Source: Tardiphaga sp.
Lineage (GTDB): Bacteria; Pseudomonadota; Alphaproteobacteria; Rhizobiales; Xanthobacteraceae
Assembly: GCA_028290325.1 (NCBI GenBank)
Contig: JAQGJY010000079.1
Span: 1-7,813, forward strand
Direction: 5' to 3'
Length of the DNA stretch: 7,813 bases
In this document: positions 1 to 6,191 of the stretch, piece after piece
Layout: each line of letters opens with the position of its first letter
Position numbering within the stretch: position 1 is the first letter of the stretch
The notes under the pieces: model-generated
The model's input: the letters and a program-made list of their open reading frames with translations, nothing else
Told to the model about the DNA's origin: nothing
The model's database searches: none
Made by a program: the position numbers and the translations under genes

Positions 1-147
1 TCGTCATAGCGCCCTGAAATACAACTGTTGTGAACCATGCGCGCAGGCCGGACCCACCCGGCGGCCATCGTTTGGTGTCACTTCATCAAATAACAAGACA
101 TCGGGGCCACACTGCGGCGCTGATCAAGCACTCAAGCGTCGAGGCCA
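1..147. other. Leader region upstream of the GGDEF-EAL gene, no gene assigned
   Basis: No coding region is supported here. Positions 21-31 form a small perfect dyad, ACAAC-T-GTTGT. A - strand ATG lies at 5-7 with AGGG four bases upstream of it, so a divergent gene could begin there and run off the left edge. Only two codons are visible, so I do not call it. I found no convincing -35/-10 pair for the gene at 148. Confidence 0.4.
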
Positions 148-2112
148 ATGTTGCGCGGGCGACTTCCCAACCTGTTGTCGAATATCTTCGCCGGTGATCT
201 CGCGCCGCTCGGTGGGCCCGTCGTCAGTGACAGACTGTCGGGCTACGTGCGCGCCGAGCAAATGCGGCTGGTGAAGCGTAACTCGTCCGGGCTGATGCTG
301 GCCAATATCTGCAACGCCGTCGTGCTGATGGTGGCGGTGATGGGTTCGGCTGACGCCGTCGTCGCGCAGGCGTGGTGCGGCGTCATTGTTTTCGTCGCCG
401 GATTCTATGGGTGGAGATCGCGTTTCTCGCGTCGGATCACACCGCCGCAGACCGTGTCGCGGCTGGCGACGCAACGGCTTTGCGCCAGTGCCTTCCTGCT
501 TGGCAGCCTCTGGGCTGTCGTGCCGGCGGTGTTCTTTCCCGCGGCGGCGCACAGCACCCAGCTCGTCATGACCTGCATCGTCGCCGGCATGCTAGCCGGA
601 GGCGCGTTAGCCTTCGCGACGCTGCCGATCGCCGCCATTGCCTTCATCGGACCGCTGCTGCTCGGCGCCATGACCTGCATCGTGCGGATCGGGGATTTCA
701 CCTACGCCCTGGTCGCGATCCTGCTGGCGGCCTACACCGTGGTGTTGCTGCGAAGCGTTGTGCTGCATGCCCTCGAATTCACGCAGCGGGTCGTGCAGCG
801 GGTCGAAGCCGAGACCGCGGTCCGCCATGACGCGCTGACGCATCTGCCAAACCGCATCGCTTTCAACGAAGGTCTTCGACTGGCGCAGTCCCGGCTCGAT
901 CTGACCGGCCACGCCTTCGCGGTTCTGTTGCTCGACCTCGACCACTTCAAAGAGGTCAATGACCAGTTCGGCCATCCGGTCGGCGATGATTATCTGGCGC
1001 AGATCGCCGCGCGGCTGCGCCGCTCGACCCGCGACATCGACATGCTTGCTCGGATCGGCGGTGACGAGTTCGCTCTGGTCGCGGCGGATATCGACAGCGC
1101 GGATGCCGCCTTTGCGATCGCGCGGCAGGTTTGCGATGTCTTCGCCGAGCCGTTCCTGATCGAGGGCCATCTGCTGACTGGCTCTGTCAGCGTCGGCATC
1201 GCGCTGGCGCCACGCGACGGCGCCGGGCCGAACGAACTGGTCAGACACGCCGACGTCGCGCTGTACCGCGCCAAGAAGTCCGGGCCGTGCTCGATCCGCT
1301 TCTTCGAGCCGGGCGACGACAAGACCGCGCGCGACAATCAAGAATTGCTGCGCGACCTCGAAGGCGCTGTCGCGCGCAACGAACTATTTCTCGTCTATCA
1401 GCCGATCCTGCATCTGGCGGACGATCGCATCACCGCCTTCGAAGCCCTGTTGCGCTGGGATCATCCGCAGCGCGGCCTGATCGGGCCGAGCCAGTTCATC
1501 GGCCTCGCTGAAGAATCCGGATTGATCCACGCGATCGGCGACTGGGTGATCCAGCAAGCCTGCGCCGATCTCGCATGCTGGCCGGCTGACATCCGGATGG
1601 CGGTGAATTTTTCCGTCGCGCAGTTGCAGAGCGCCAGTGTGTTGCCGGGCGTTCTCCGCGCGCTGGCGCAATCCGGCATCGCGCCGTCGCGCTTGGAAAT
1701 CGAAATCACGGAATCGATGCTGATCTCAAAATATGCCACGGCCGGCACGACGCTGAACGCGCTCTTGGAGCTCGGCGTGACGGTCGCTCTGGACGATTTC
1801 GGCACCGGATTCTCGTCGCTGACCTATCTGCGCAAACTGCCGTTCAGCCACATCAAGATCGACCAGTCGTTCGTCGCCGACATGCTGGTGCAGCCGGACA
1901 GCGCCGCGATCGTCAAATCGGTGCTCAGCCTGGCCAGCGACATGAAGATCGGCGTCGTCGCCGAGGGCATCGAGACCGCTGAGCAACTGGCTTATTTCAA
2001 AGGCACGGCGTGTGAGGCGGCGCAGGGCTACTTCATAGGCATGCCGATGCGGGCCGCTCAGGCCAGCGCCCTGCTTGGTGTCGTCAGCAAATCGTCGTCG
2101 CAGGCCGCGTAA
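148..2112 (+). CDS. Membrane-anchored GGDEF-EAL protein (c-di-GMP synthase/phosphodiesterase)
   Basis: This 654-residue protein should control cyclic-di-GMP at the inner membrane. Residues 47-206 contain about six hydrophobic segments (near 47-67, 71-88, 111-131, 138-158, 159-178, 184-206) that match no sensor domain I can name. A short linker leads to a GGDEF domain (about 225-385) with HDALTHLPNR at 227-236, metal-ligand D263, and GGDEF intact at 304-308. An RxxD inhibitory site (R295, D298) lies five residues before it. The EAL domain (about 400-645) keeps E432 of EALLR, N487, E519/E522, the DDFGTG loop at 549-554, K570, E606 and Q626. Both halves therefore look catalytically competent, although in such fusions one activity often dominates. 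The ATG at 148 has GAGG at 141-144. An ATG at 262 (M39), just before the first membrane segment, is an alternative start. The family is certain; the signal sensed and the net activity are unknown. Confidence 0.95.
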   Translation: MLRGRLPNLLSNIFAGDLAPLGGPVVSDRLSGYVRAEQMRLVKRNSSGLMLANICNAVVLMVAVMGSADAVVAQAWCGVIVFVAGFYGWRSRFSRRITPPQTVSRLATQRLCASAFLLGSLWAVVPAVFFPAAAHSTQLVMTCIVAGMLAGGALAFATLPIAAIAFIGPLLLGAMTCIVRIGDFTYALVAILLAAYTVVLLRSVVLHALEFTQRVVQRVEAETAVRHDALTHLPNRIAFNEGLRLAQSRLDLTGHAFAVLLLDLDHFKEVNDQFGHPVGDDYLAQIAARLRRSTRDIDMLARIGGDEFALVAADIDSADAAFAIARQVCDVFAEPFLIEGHLLTGSVSVGIALAPRDGAGPNELVRHADVALYRAKKSGPCSIRFFEPGDDKTARDNQELLRDLEGAVARNELFLVYQPILHLADDRITAFEALLRWDHPQRGLIGPSQFIGLAEESGLIHAIGDWVIQQACADLACWPADIRMAVNFSVAQLQSASVLPGVLRALAQSGIAPSRLEIEITESMLISKYATAGTTLNALLELGVTVALDDFGTGFSSLTYLRKLPFSHIKIDQSFVADMLVQPDSAAIVKSVLSLASDMKIGVVAEGIETAEQLAYFKGTACEAAQGYFIGMPMRAAQASALLGVVSKSSSQAA

Positions 2113-2116
2113 GTGA

Positions 2117-2146
2117 AGCCTCTCCCGCCGGTCTGCGAGAGAGGCT
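2117..2146. terminator. Hairpin between convergent genes (candidate terminator)
   Basis: AGCCTCTC (2117-2124) pairs perfectly with GAGAGGCT (2139-2146) around a 14-base loop, starting five bases after the GGDEF-EAL stop codon. No T-run follows on the + strand. On the - strand the hairpin is preceded by TTTC. Its location suggests a terminator or mRNA 3'-end structure for the upstream gene. The missing U-tract keeps confidence moderate. Confidence 0.45.
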
Positions 2147-2150
2147 GAAA

Positions 2151-2170
2151 CGCCGTGGAGCATCACGGCG
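2151..2170. terminator. Second hairpin between convergent genes (candidate terminator)
   Basis: CGCCGTG (2151-2157) and CACGGCG (2164-2170) form a perfect 7-bp stem with a 6-base loop. It lies 13 bases beyond the stop codon of the - strand barrel gene. Read on the - strand, the sequence just after it begins TTTC, a minimal U-tract, so it may serve the barrel gene. The next hairpin follows directly. Confidence 0.45.
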
Positions 2171-2183
2171 GCGGACACCCGTA

Positions 2184-2807
2184 TTAAAAGTGATAGTTCA
2201 CGCCGAGGCGGAAGAGGCCGAACTCGTAGCCATTGTTCGCGCCGGTGACGCTGAAGCGCTGATCCGTCAGATCGACGTAGAGGTATTCGACCTTGGCGCT
2301 CCAGTTCGGGGCGAAGCCGAACTCGACGCCGACGCCGGCCGTCCAGCCAGCGGTTGTCCGCGATTCCGACAGGCCGAAGGTCTCGCCACGCAACCCGCCG
2401 AATGCCAGACCCGCCGTGCCGTAAAACAACACATTGCTGAAGGAATAGCCGACGCGGCCGCGCACGGTGCCGAACCACGGATTCGAGAATTTCCACGGCG
2501 CGAAGGTATCGTTGGCGCCGTTCGCCTGAAGATCGCCCTCGAGGCCATAGACCAGCGGACCGGATTGGAAATTGTAACCCGCCGTGATGCCGGCGTTGAA
2601 GCCGGACGGTTTGGTCGAGTTGCTGGTGATCGAGCCCCAGCCGTAGCCGATATTGCCGCCGAGATACGGTCCGGCCCAACTGTAGGCGTTCAGCGGCTGC
2701 GCGACCGTCGTGTAAGGCCGCCGCTGTTGCGGATACCCCATGTCGCCGGCCCGCGCCGTCGCGCAGCTCGCGACCAGGCAAAATGTCGCCGTCAAAATCC
2801 TGCTCAT
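2184..2807 (-). CDS. Small outer-membrane beta-barrel protein (Omp25/31-like porin family)
   Basis: This is a 207-residue exported protein. Residues 1-20 form a signal peptide with a hydrophobic core and an A-R-A cleavage site before G21. The mature part alternates aromatic and glycine-rich strands: WAGPYLGGNIGYGWG at 44-58, AGYNF-GPLVYGLEGDL at about 76-93, GTVRGRVGYSF at 113-123, LFYGTAGLAFGG at 127-138, and a long repeat of strands at 152-180. It ends in NYHF; the terminal Phe is the usual BAM insertion signal. This pattern and length fit the eight-stranded Omp25/Omp31 'outer membrane immunogenic protein' family of Hyphomicrobiales, which stabilise the envelope or form small pores. The start is the ATG at 2807 because GGGAG lies six bases upstream. 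An in-frame GTG at 2825 would add six residues before the signal peptide and lacks support. The gene stands alone, convergent with the GGDEF-EAL gene and divergent from uvrC. The exact role is not determinable. Confidence 0.92.
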   Translation of the reverse strand: MSRILTATFCLVASCATARAGDMGYPQQRRPYTTVAQPLNAYSWAGPYLGGNIGYGWGSITSNSTKPSGFNAGITAGYNFQSGPLVYGLEGDLQANGANDTFAPWKFSNPWFGTVRGRVGYSFSNVLFYGTAGLAFGGLRGETFGLSESRTTAGWTAGVGVEFGFAPNWSAKVEYLYVDLTDQRFSVTGANNGYEFGLFRLGVNYHF

Positions 2808-2813
2808 CACCAA

Positions 2814-2818
2814 CTCCC
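2814..2818 (-). promoter_or_regulatory. Ribosome binding site of the barrel protein gene
   Basis: On the - strand GGGAG is followed by a six-base spacer, TTGGTG, and then ATG at 2807-2805. This decides the start in favour of 2807 over the GTG at 2825. Confidence 0.75.
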
Positions 2819-2900
2819 GACGCACGCAACTGAACCGTGGAGATTCGTGGGCATTGGCCGCACGAAGCCTTAGGGTTACGGAATTGCCAATCCGATGCCT

Positions 2901-2920
2901 CGATTTATCGGGTTTACCCG
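2901..2920. repeat. Two abutting small dyads in the barrel gene/uvrC intergenic region
   Basis: CGAT-TT-ATCG at 2901-2910 overlaps by two bases with CGGGT-TT-ACCCG at 2909-2920. Both are perfect inverted repeats centred on TT. They sit directly beside the CtrA-type box, on its barrel-gene side. On the - strand ATAAAT at 2908-2903 could act as a -10 element for the barrel gene. They may be operator half-sites or simply part of an AT-richer promoter; the sequence does not decide. Confidence 0.4.
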
Positions 2921-2921
2921 G

Positions 2922-2937
2922 TTAAGCAGGTCTTAAC
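2922..2937. promoter_or_regulatory. CtrA-type binding site (TTAA-N7-TTAAC)
   Basis: TTAA at 2922-2925, seven bases (GCAGGTC), then TTAAC at 2933-2937 matches the full consensus for the alphaproteobacterial cell-cycle response regulator CtrA. A G at 2921 makes it read GTTAA-N7-TTAAC, so both strands match. It lies 115 bases before the barrel gene start and 104 bases before the uvrC start, in the only divergent gap of the window. The match and spacing are seen directly; binding by CtrA and the regulated gene are inferred. Confidence 0.6.
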
Positions 2938-2961
2938 GGGACCGATGACCTGCGTGCGGCC

Positions 2962-2976
2962 TTAAAAAAGTGTTAC
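2962..2976 (+). promoter_or_regulatory. Second CtrA-like site, one mismatch (TTAA-N7-TTAC)
   Basis: TTAA at 2962-2965, seven bases (AAAAGTG), then TTAC at 2973-2976 differs from the CtrA consensus at one position. It begins exactly 40 bases after the first box, close to four helical turns, so both lie on nearly the same DNA face. It is 64 bases upstream of the uvrC start. Alone it would be weak evidence; the pairing raises it. Confidence 0.4.
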
Positions 2977-3040
2977 CGCGATCACCGTCCGATCGGCCCG
3001 CTCGCGCTGGCGATGACCCGCCCCAGGCATTAAGTTCAGC

Positions 3041-5140
3041 GTGATGCAGAACAACCCTCCGGATACCGATCAGGACACGCCCGTCGCCGTTACCGAGACG
3101 CCGTCGGCCGCGCCGCGCCGGCTCGCGTCGCAGGAGCTCGATCCGGCCTCGGCCGACCTCGAGTTGGCCGGCGATGACGAGGACGCAAGCCTGCCGCTGG
3201 ACGACCTGCCGCTGGACGACGCGGATGGCGACGACAGCGACGTCGTCCCTGAAGGCCCGCTTGCGGTCGGCCGCGCCGCGATCGAGCACGCGGTCCGCCA
3301 CGCGCCAACCTCGCCCGGCGTCTATCGCATGCTGAACGCCGCCAGCGACGTGCTTTACGTCGGCAAAGCCAAGAACATCCGCAAGCGGCTGTCGTCTTAT
3401 GCGCGGCCGACCGGCCACGTGATGCGGATCTCGCGAATGATCGCGGCGACGGTCAATGTCGAGATGATCTCGACCGGCACCGAGACCGAGGCGCTGCTGC
3501 TTGAAGCCAACCTGATCAAGCAGTTGCGGCCGCGCTTCAACGTGTTGTTGCGCGACGACAAATCGTTTCCGTACATTCTCATCACCGGCGATCACTGGGC
3601 GCCGCAAATGGTCAAGCACCGCGGCGCGCAATCGCGGCCGGGCCGTTATTTCGGCCCGTTTGCCTCGGTCGGCGCGGTCAACCGCACCATTACCGCCTTG
3701 CAGCGCGCGTTCCTGGTGCGCTCCTGCACCGATACGTTTTTCGAAAGCCGGACGCGGCCATGTCTGTTGTATCAGATCCGCCGTTGCGCCGGTCCGTGCA
3801 CCAGCGAGATCGACTTTCCCGGCTACACCGAACTGGTGCGCGAGGCGAAGGATTTTCTCTCCGGCAAAAGCCGCGCGGTGAAGCAGGAACTCGCCGCCGA
3901 AATGGAGAAGGCGTCGGAGGATCTCGCCTTCGAGCGCGCCGCGATCTATCGCGACCGGCTTGCGGCTTTGTCCGCCGTCACGTCGCAACAGGGCATCAAT
4001 CCGCGCACGGTGGAGGAAGCCGACGTTTTCGCGATCCATCAGGAGGGCGGCTATTCCTGCGTCGAGGTGTTTTTCTTCCGCACCGGCCAGAACTGGGGCA
4101 ACCGCGCTTACTTTCCGCGCGCGGAGAAATCCTTCACGTCGGAGGAGGTGCTGGCGTCATTCCTGGCGCAGTTCTACGACGACAAGCCGCCGCCAAAGCT
4201 GATCCTGCTGTCGCACCTGATCGAGGAAAGCGACTTGCTGGCCGACGCGCTGAGCGTGAAGGCCGGTTTCAAGGTCGAGGTCTCGACGCCGCGGCGCGGC
4301 GAGAAGAAAGAACTCATCGCCCATGCGCTAACCAACGCGCGCGAGGCGCTCGGCCGCAAGCTCGCCGATACCGCGACACAAACGCGGCTGCTGCAAGGGC
4401 TGGTGACGGTGTTGCAACTGCCGCATCCACCCAAACGGATCGAGGTCTATGACAACAGCCACATCATGGGCACCAACGCGGTCGGCGCGATGATCGTCGC
4501 CGGACCCGACGGCTTCATCAAGAACCAGTATCGCAAGTTCAACATCAAATCCGAAGGCCTGACGCCCGGCGACGATTACGGCATGATGCGTGAAGTGCTG
4601 GAGCGCCGCTTCAAGCGGCTGCTGACGCCGCCGGCCGACGGCGAGCCCGTCAAGCGCAGCGACGACGACGCCGTGCCGCAATGGCCGGATCTTGTGATCA
4701 TCGATGGCGGACGTGGGCAGCTCAATGCGGCGCGCGAGATTTTTGATGCCCTCGGCCTCAAGCAGGTCGGCCTTGTTGCGGTTGCGAAGGGACCGGACCG
4801 CGATGCCGGCCGCGAGACATTGTTTCTGCCGGACAAACCCGCGATCAAGCTCGAACCACGCGATCCGGTGCTGTATTTCATTCAGCGACTGCGCGACGAG
4901 GCGCATCGTTTCGTGATCGGATCGCATCGCACGCTGCGCAAGAAGGATATCCGCGAGGCTGGATTGCAGGAAATTCCGGGCATCGGCCCGTCGCGGAAAC
5001 GCGCGCTGCTGCATCACTTCGGCACGCTGAAAGCCATCGAACGGGCCTCGCCGACCGATCTCGGCAAGGTTCCCGGCATCTCCGCCGAGAGCGCCAAAAA
5101 GATCTTCGACTTTTTCCATCCGGGACCGCCCGCGCGCTGA
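3041..5140 (+). CDS. uvrC: UvrABC system protein C, nucleotide excision repair endonuclease
   Basis: UvrC joins the UvrB-DNA lesion complex and cuts the damaged strand on both sides. In order, the protein has a disordered acidic extension (1-85) and a GIY-YIG nuclease for the 3' cut (GVYRML to YVGKAKNIRKR, 93-117). Four cysteines follow, C229-x11-C241-x7-C249-x3-C253, the spacing reported to bind an iron-sulfur cluster in E. coli UvrC. Next come a UVR helix pair for UvrB contact (about 280-312), an RNase H-like 5'-cut nuclease (D471 of YDNSH, D555 of IIDGGRGQ, H622 of DEAHRF) and two helix-hairpin-helix motifs (about 642-692). At 699 residues it is about 90 longer than the E. coli enzyme, mostly through the N-terminal extension. 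It may start at GTG 3041 or the adjoining ATG 3044; no strong ribosome site decides. It leads the uvrC-pgsA-moaD-moaE cluster. Confidence 0.97.
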   Translation: MMQNNPPDTDQDTPVAVTETPSAAPRRLASQELDPASADLELAGDDEDASLPLDDLPLDDADGDDSDVVPEGPLAVGRAAIEHAVRHAPTSPGVYRMLNAASDVLYVGKAKNIRKRLSSYARPTGHVMRISRMIAATVNVEMISTGTETEALLLEANLIKQLRPRFNVLLRDDKSFPYILITGDHWAPQMVKHRGAQSRPGRYFGPFASVGAVNRTITALQRAFLVRSCTDTFFESRTRPCLLYQIRRCAGPCTSEIDFPGYTELVREAKDFLSGKSRAVKQELAAEMEKASEDLAFERAAIYRDRLAALSAVTSQQGINPRTVEEADVFAIHQEGGYSCVEVFFFRTGQNWGNRAYFPRAEKSFTSEEVLASFLAQFYDDKPPPKLILLSHLIEESDLLADALSVKAGFKVEVSTPRRGEKKELIAHALTNAREALGRKLADTATQTRLLQGLVTVLQLPHPPKRIEVYDNSHIMGTNAVGAMIVAGPDGFIKNQYRKFNIKSEGLTPGDDYGMMREVLERRFKRLLTPPADGEPVKRSDDDAVPQWPDLVIIDGGRGQLNAAREIFDALGLKQVGLVAVAKGPDRDAGRETLFLPDKPAIKLEPRDPVLYFIQRLRDEAHRFVIGSHRTLRKKDIREAGLQEIPGIGPSRKRALLHHFGTLKAIERASPTDLGKVPGISAESAKKIFDFFHPGPPAR
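3191..3220 (+). repeat. Perfect 15-bp tandem repeat inside uvrC
   Basis: CTGCCGCTGGACGAC occurs twice, head to tail and without mismatch, at 3191-3205 and 3206-3220. It encodes LPLDD-LPLDD at residues 51-60 of the acidic UvrC extension. The 15-base unit keeps the reading frame, so copy number could vary without breaking the gene. Confidence 0.9.
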
Positions 5141-5203
5141 CGCCGCATCACATCTGCGACGGCAAAGGTTGACCGGATCGCATCCGCAGTATTGGTAAGG
5201 CGC

Positions 5204-5818
5204 ATGAATACGATCTCTGACCGGACGCCGACCCGCCGTTCTCTGTCGGTCCCCAATCTGCTGACCTATGCCCGCATCGCCGCGGTGCCGGTCGTCGTCG
5301 GCTGCGTCTATGTGCAGTCGATCATGGACGGGCCGTTGTGGCTGCGCTGGGTCGCGCTCGCGGTGTTCATCGCCGCCGCCGTGACGGATTTTCTCGACGG
5401 CTATTACGCCCGCATCTGGGATCAGCATTCGGCGTTCGGCCGGATGCTCGATCCGATCGCCGACAAATTGCTGGTCGCCTCCTGCCTGTTGATGCTCGCC
5501 GCCGATTTCAGCATTCGTGGCGCGACGCTGTGGGCCGCGATCGTGATCCTGTGTCGCGAAATCCTCGTCTCGGGCCTGCGCGAGTATCTCGCCGCTCTGC
5601 GCGTCAGCGTGCCGGTCACCAAGCTCGCGAAATGGAAGACCACCATTCAACTGGTGGCGATCGGCTTTCTGCTGGCCGGTGAAGCCGGCGATCAGGTGCT
5701 GCCCTATACGTCGCTGATCGGCATCGTGCTGCTGTGGATCTCGGCGATCTTCACGATCTATACGGGCTGGGATTATTTCCGCGCCGGCATCCACCACCTG
5801 ATCGAGGAGGATGCATGA
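5204..5818 (+). CDS. pgsA: CDP-diacylglycerol-glycerol-3-phosphate 3-phosphatidyltransferase
   Basis: This inner-membrane enzyme makes phosphatidylglycerophosphate from CDP-diacylglycerol and glycerol-3-phosphate, the committed step to phosphatidylglycerol and cardiolipin. The 204-residue protein carries the complete CDP-alcohol phosphotransferase signature: D62-x2-D65-G66-x2-A69-R70-x8-G79-x3-D83-x3-D87. It begins with the typical SVPNLLTYARIAAVP segment, and hydrophobic helices lie around 24-40, 44-64, 88-102, 107-121, 148-160 and 170-188. PgsA is preferred over the related phosphatidylserine synthase because of length, the N-terminal signature and the conserved place behind uvrC. The ATG at 5204 has AAGG at 5197-5200, with a short 3-base spacer. 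A TTG at 5192 would add four residues (MVRR) without a ribosome site. It starts 63 bases after uvrC and its stop overlaps moaD, so it is probably co-transcribed with both. Confidence 0.94.
   Translation: MNTISDRTPTRRSLSVPNLLTYARIAAVPVVVGCVYVQSIMDGPLWLRWVALAVFIAAAVTDFLDGYYARIWDQHSAFGRMLDPIADKLLVASCLLMLAADFSIRGATLWAAIVILCREILVSGLREYLAALRVSVPVTKLAKWKTTIQLVAIGFLLAGEAGDQVLPYTSLIGIVLLWISAIFTIYTGWDYFRAGIHHLIEEDA
5804..5810 (+). promoter_or_regulatory. Strong ribosome binding site of moaD inside pgsA
   Basis: GAGGAGG is followed by four bases and the ATG at 5815. It lies in the last codons of pgsA, and the start overlaps the pgsA stop as ATGA. It supports the moaD start and suggests translational coupling. 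Confidence 0.8.
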
Positions 5819-6066
5819 AGCTGAAGTATTTCGCCTGGGTGCGCGAGCGCATCGGCAAGGCCGAAGAGACCGTCGAGCCGCCCGCCGAGGTCGCGACCGT
5901 CGCTGACCTGATTGCCTGGCTGACCCAACGCGGTGACGAATATGCCCACGCCTTCGACAAACCGAAAGTGATCCGCGCCGCGATCGACCACACCCATGTG
6001 CAAGCGAATGCCGCAATTGCCGGCGCCCGCGAGGTGGCGTTCTTTCCGCCGATGACCGGCGGGTAA
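5815..6066 (+). CDS. moaD: Molybdopterin synthase sulfur-carrier subunit
   Basis: MoaD is a ubiquitin-fold sulfur carrier. Its C-terminal glycine is activated by MoeB and thiocarboxylated, and it donates sulfur to MoaE-bound precursor Z (cPMP) to make molybdopterin in the cytoplasm. The 83-residue product has the expected size. It starts MKLKYFAWVRERIGKAEE, like the family's 'KvlYFARvRE' first strand, contains VADLIAWL, and ends FFPPMTGG with the required double glycine at 82-83. Most relatives have PPVAGG, so PPMTGG is a mild variant. The start is fixed by a strong GAGGAGG site and the ATGA overlap with pgsA. Its partner moaE follows after 125 bases, so the two subunits would be made from one transcript unless the repeat in the gap interferes. 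Confidence 0.95.
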   Translation: MKLKYFAWVRERIGKAEETVEPPAEVATVADLIAWLTQRGDEYAHAFDKPKVIRAAIDHTHVQANAAIAGAREVAFFPPMTGG

Positions 6067-6070
6067 TGCT

Positions 6071-6141
6071 GGATGGTTGTCCGCTCCCCCGCGAAAGCGG
6101 GTATCAGAACGCCGACGCCGAACCTGCAAGTCCGGGGCGTC
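6071..6141. repeat. Palindromic intergenic repeat remnant between moaD and moaE
   Basis: CCCGC (6088-6092) and GCGGG (6097-6101) form a 5-bp hairpin closed by a GAAA (GNRA) loop. A second inverted repeat, GACGCC (6114-6119) with GGCGTC (6136-6141), follows. Read on the - strand the first part gives the 'IPAFAGE' peptide, typical of mistranslated dispersed alphaproteobacterial repeats built on CCCGCNTTCGCGGG. Only one copy is in this window, so family membership is inference. Confidence 0.55.
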
Positions 6142-6191
6142 GCTGGCGCGGATGAACGAAAGTCGCACCACTCTGAGGCCAAACCGCTGAT

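Noticed and set aside
1..147. Open + strand frame running from position 2 into the GGDEF-EAL gene
   Set aside because: It has no start or conserved sequence and overlaps the supported gene in another frame.
1726..2829. 367-residue - strand frame overlapping the EAL domain and the barrel gene
   Set aside because: It is out of frame with the barrel protein, which has a signal peptide and barrel strands, and it runs through the hairpins and into the EAL coding region.
2933..4039. 368-residue open frame on the - strand over the start of uvrC
   Set aside because: Antisense to conserved UvrC domains, with low-complexity Arg-rich sequence and no recognisable motif.
5169..5195. TTGACC and TATTGG as a promoter for pgsA
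   Set aside because: The spacer is 15 bases and the -10 is poor; the gap after uvrC is only 63 bases, so co-transcription is more likely.
4328..6016. 562-residue open frame on the - strand across uvrC, pgsA and moaD
   Set aside because: It lies antisense to three well-identified genes, spans their junctions, is Arg/His/Asp-rich with no domain, and is the expected shadow frame in high-GC DNA.
5751..6182. Two - strand frames of about 143 residues across moaD and the following gap
   Set aside because: They are antisense to moaD, and one contains the 'IPAFAGE' peptide typical of mistranslated intergenic repeats.
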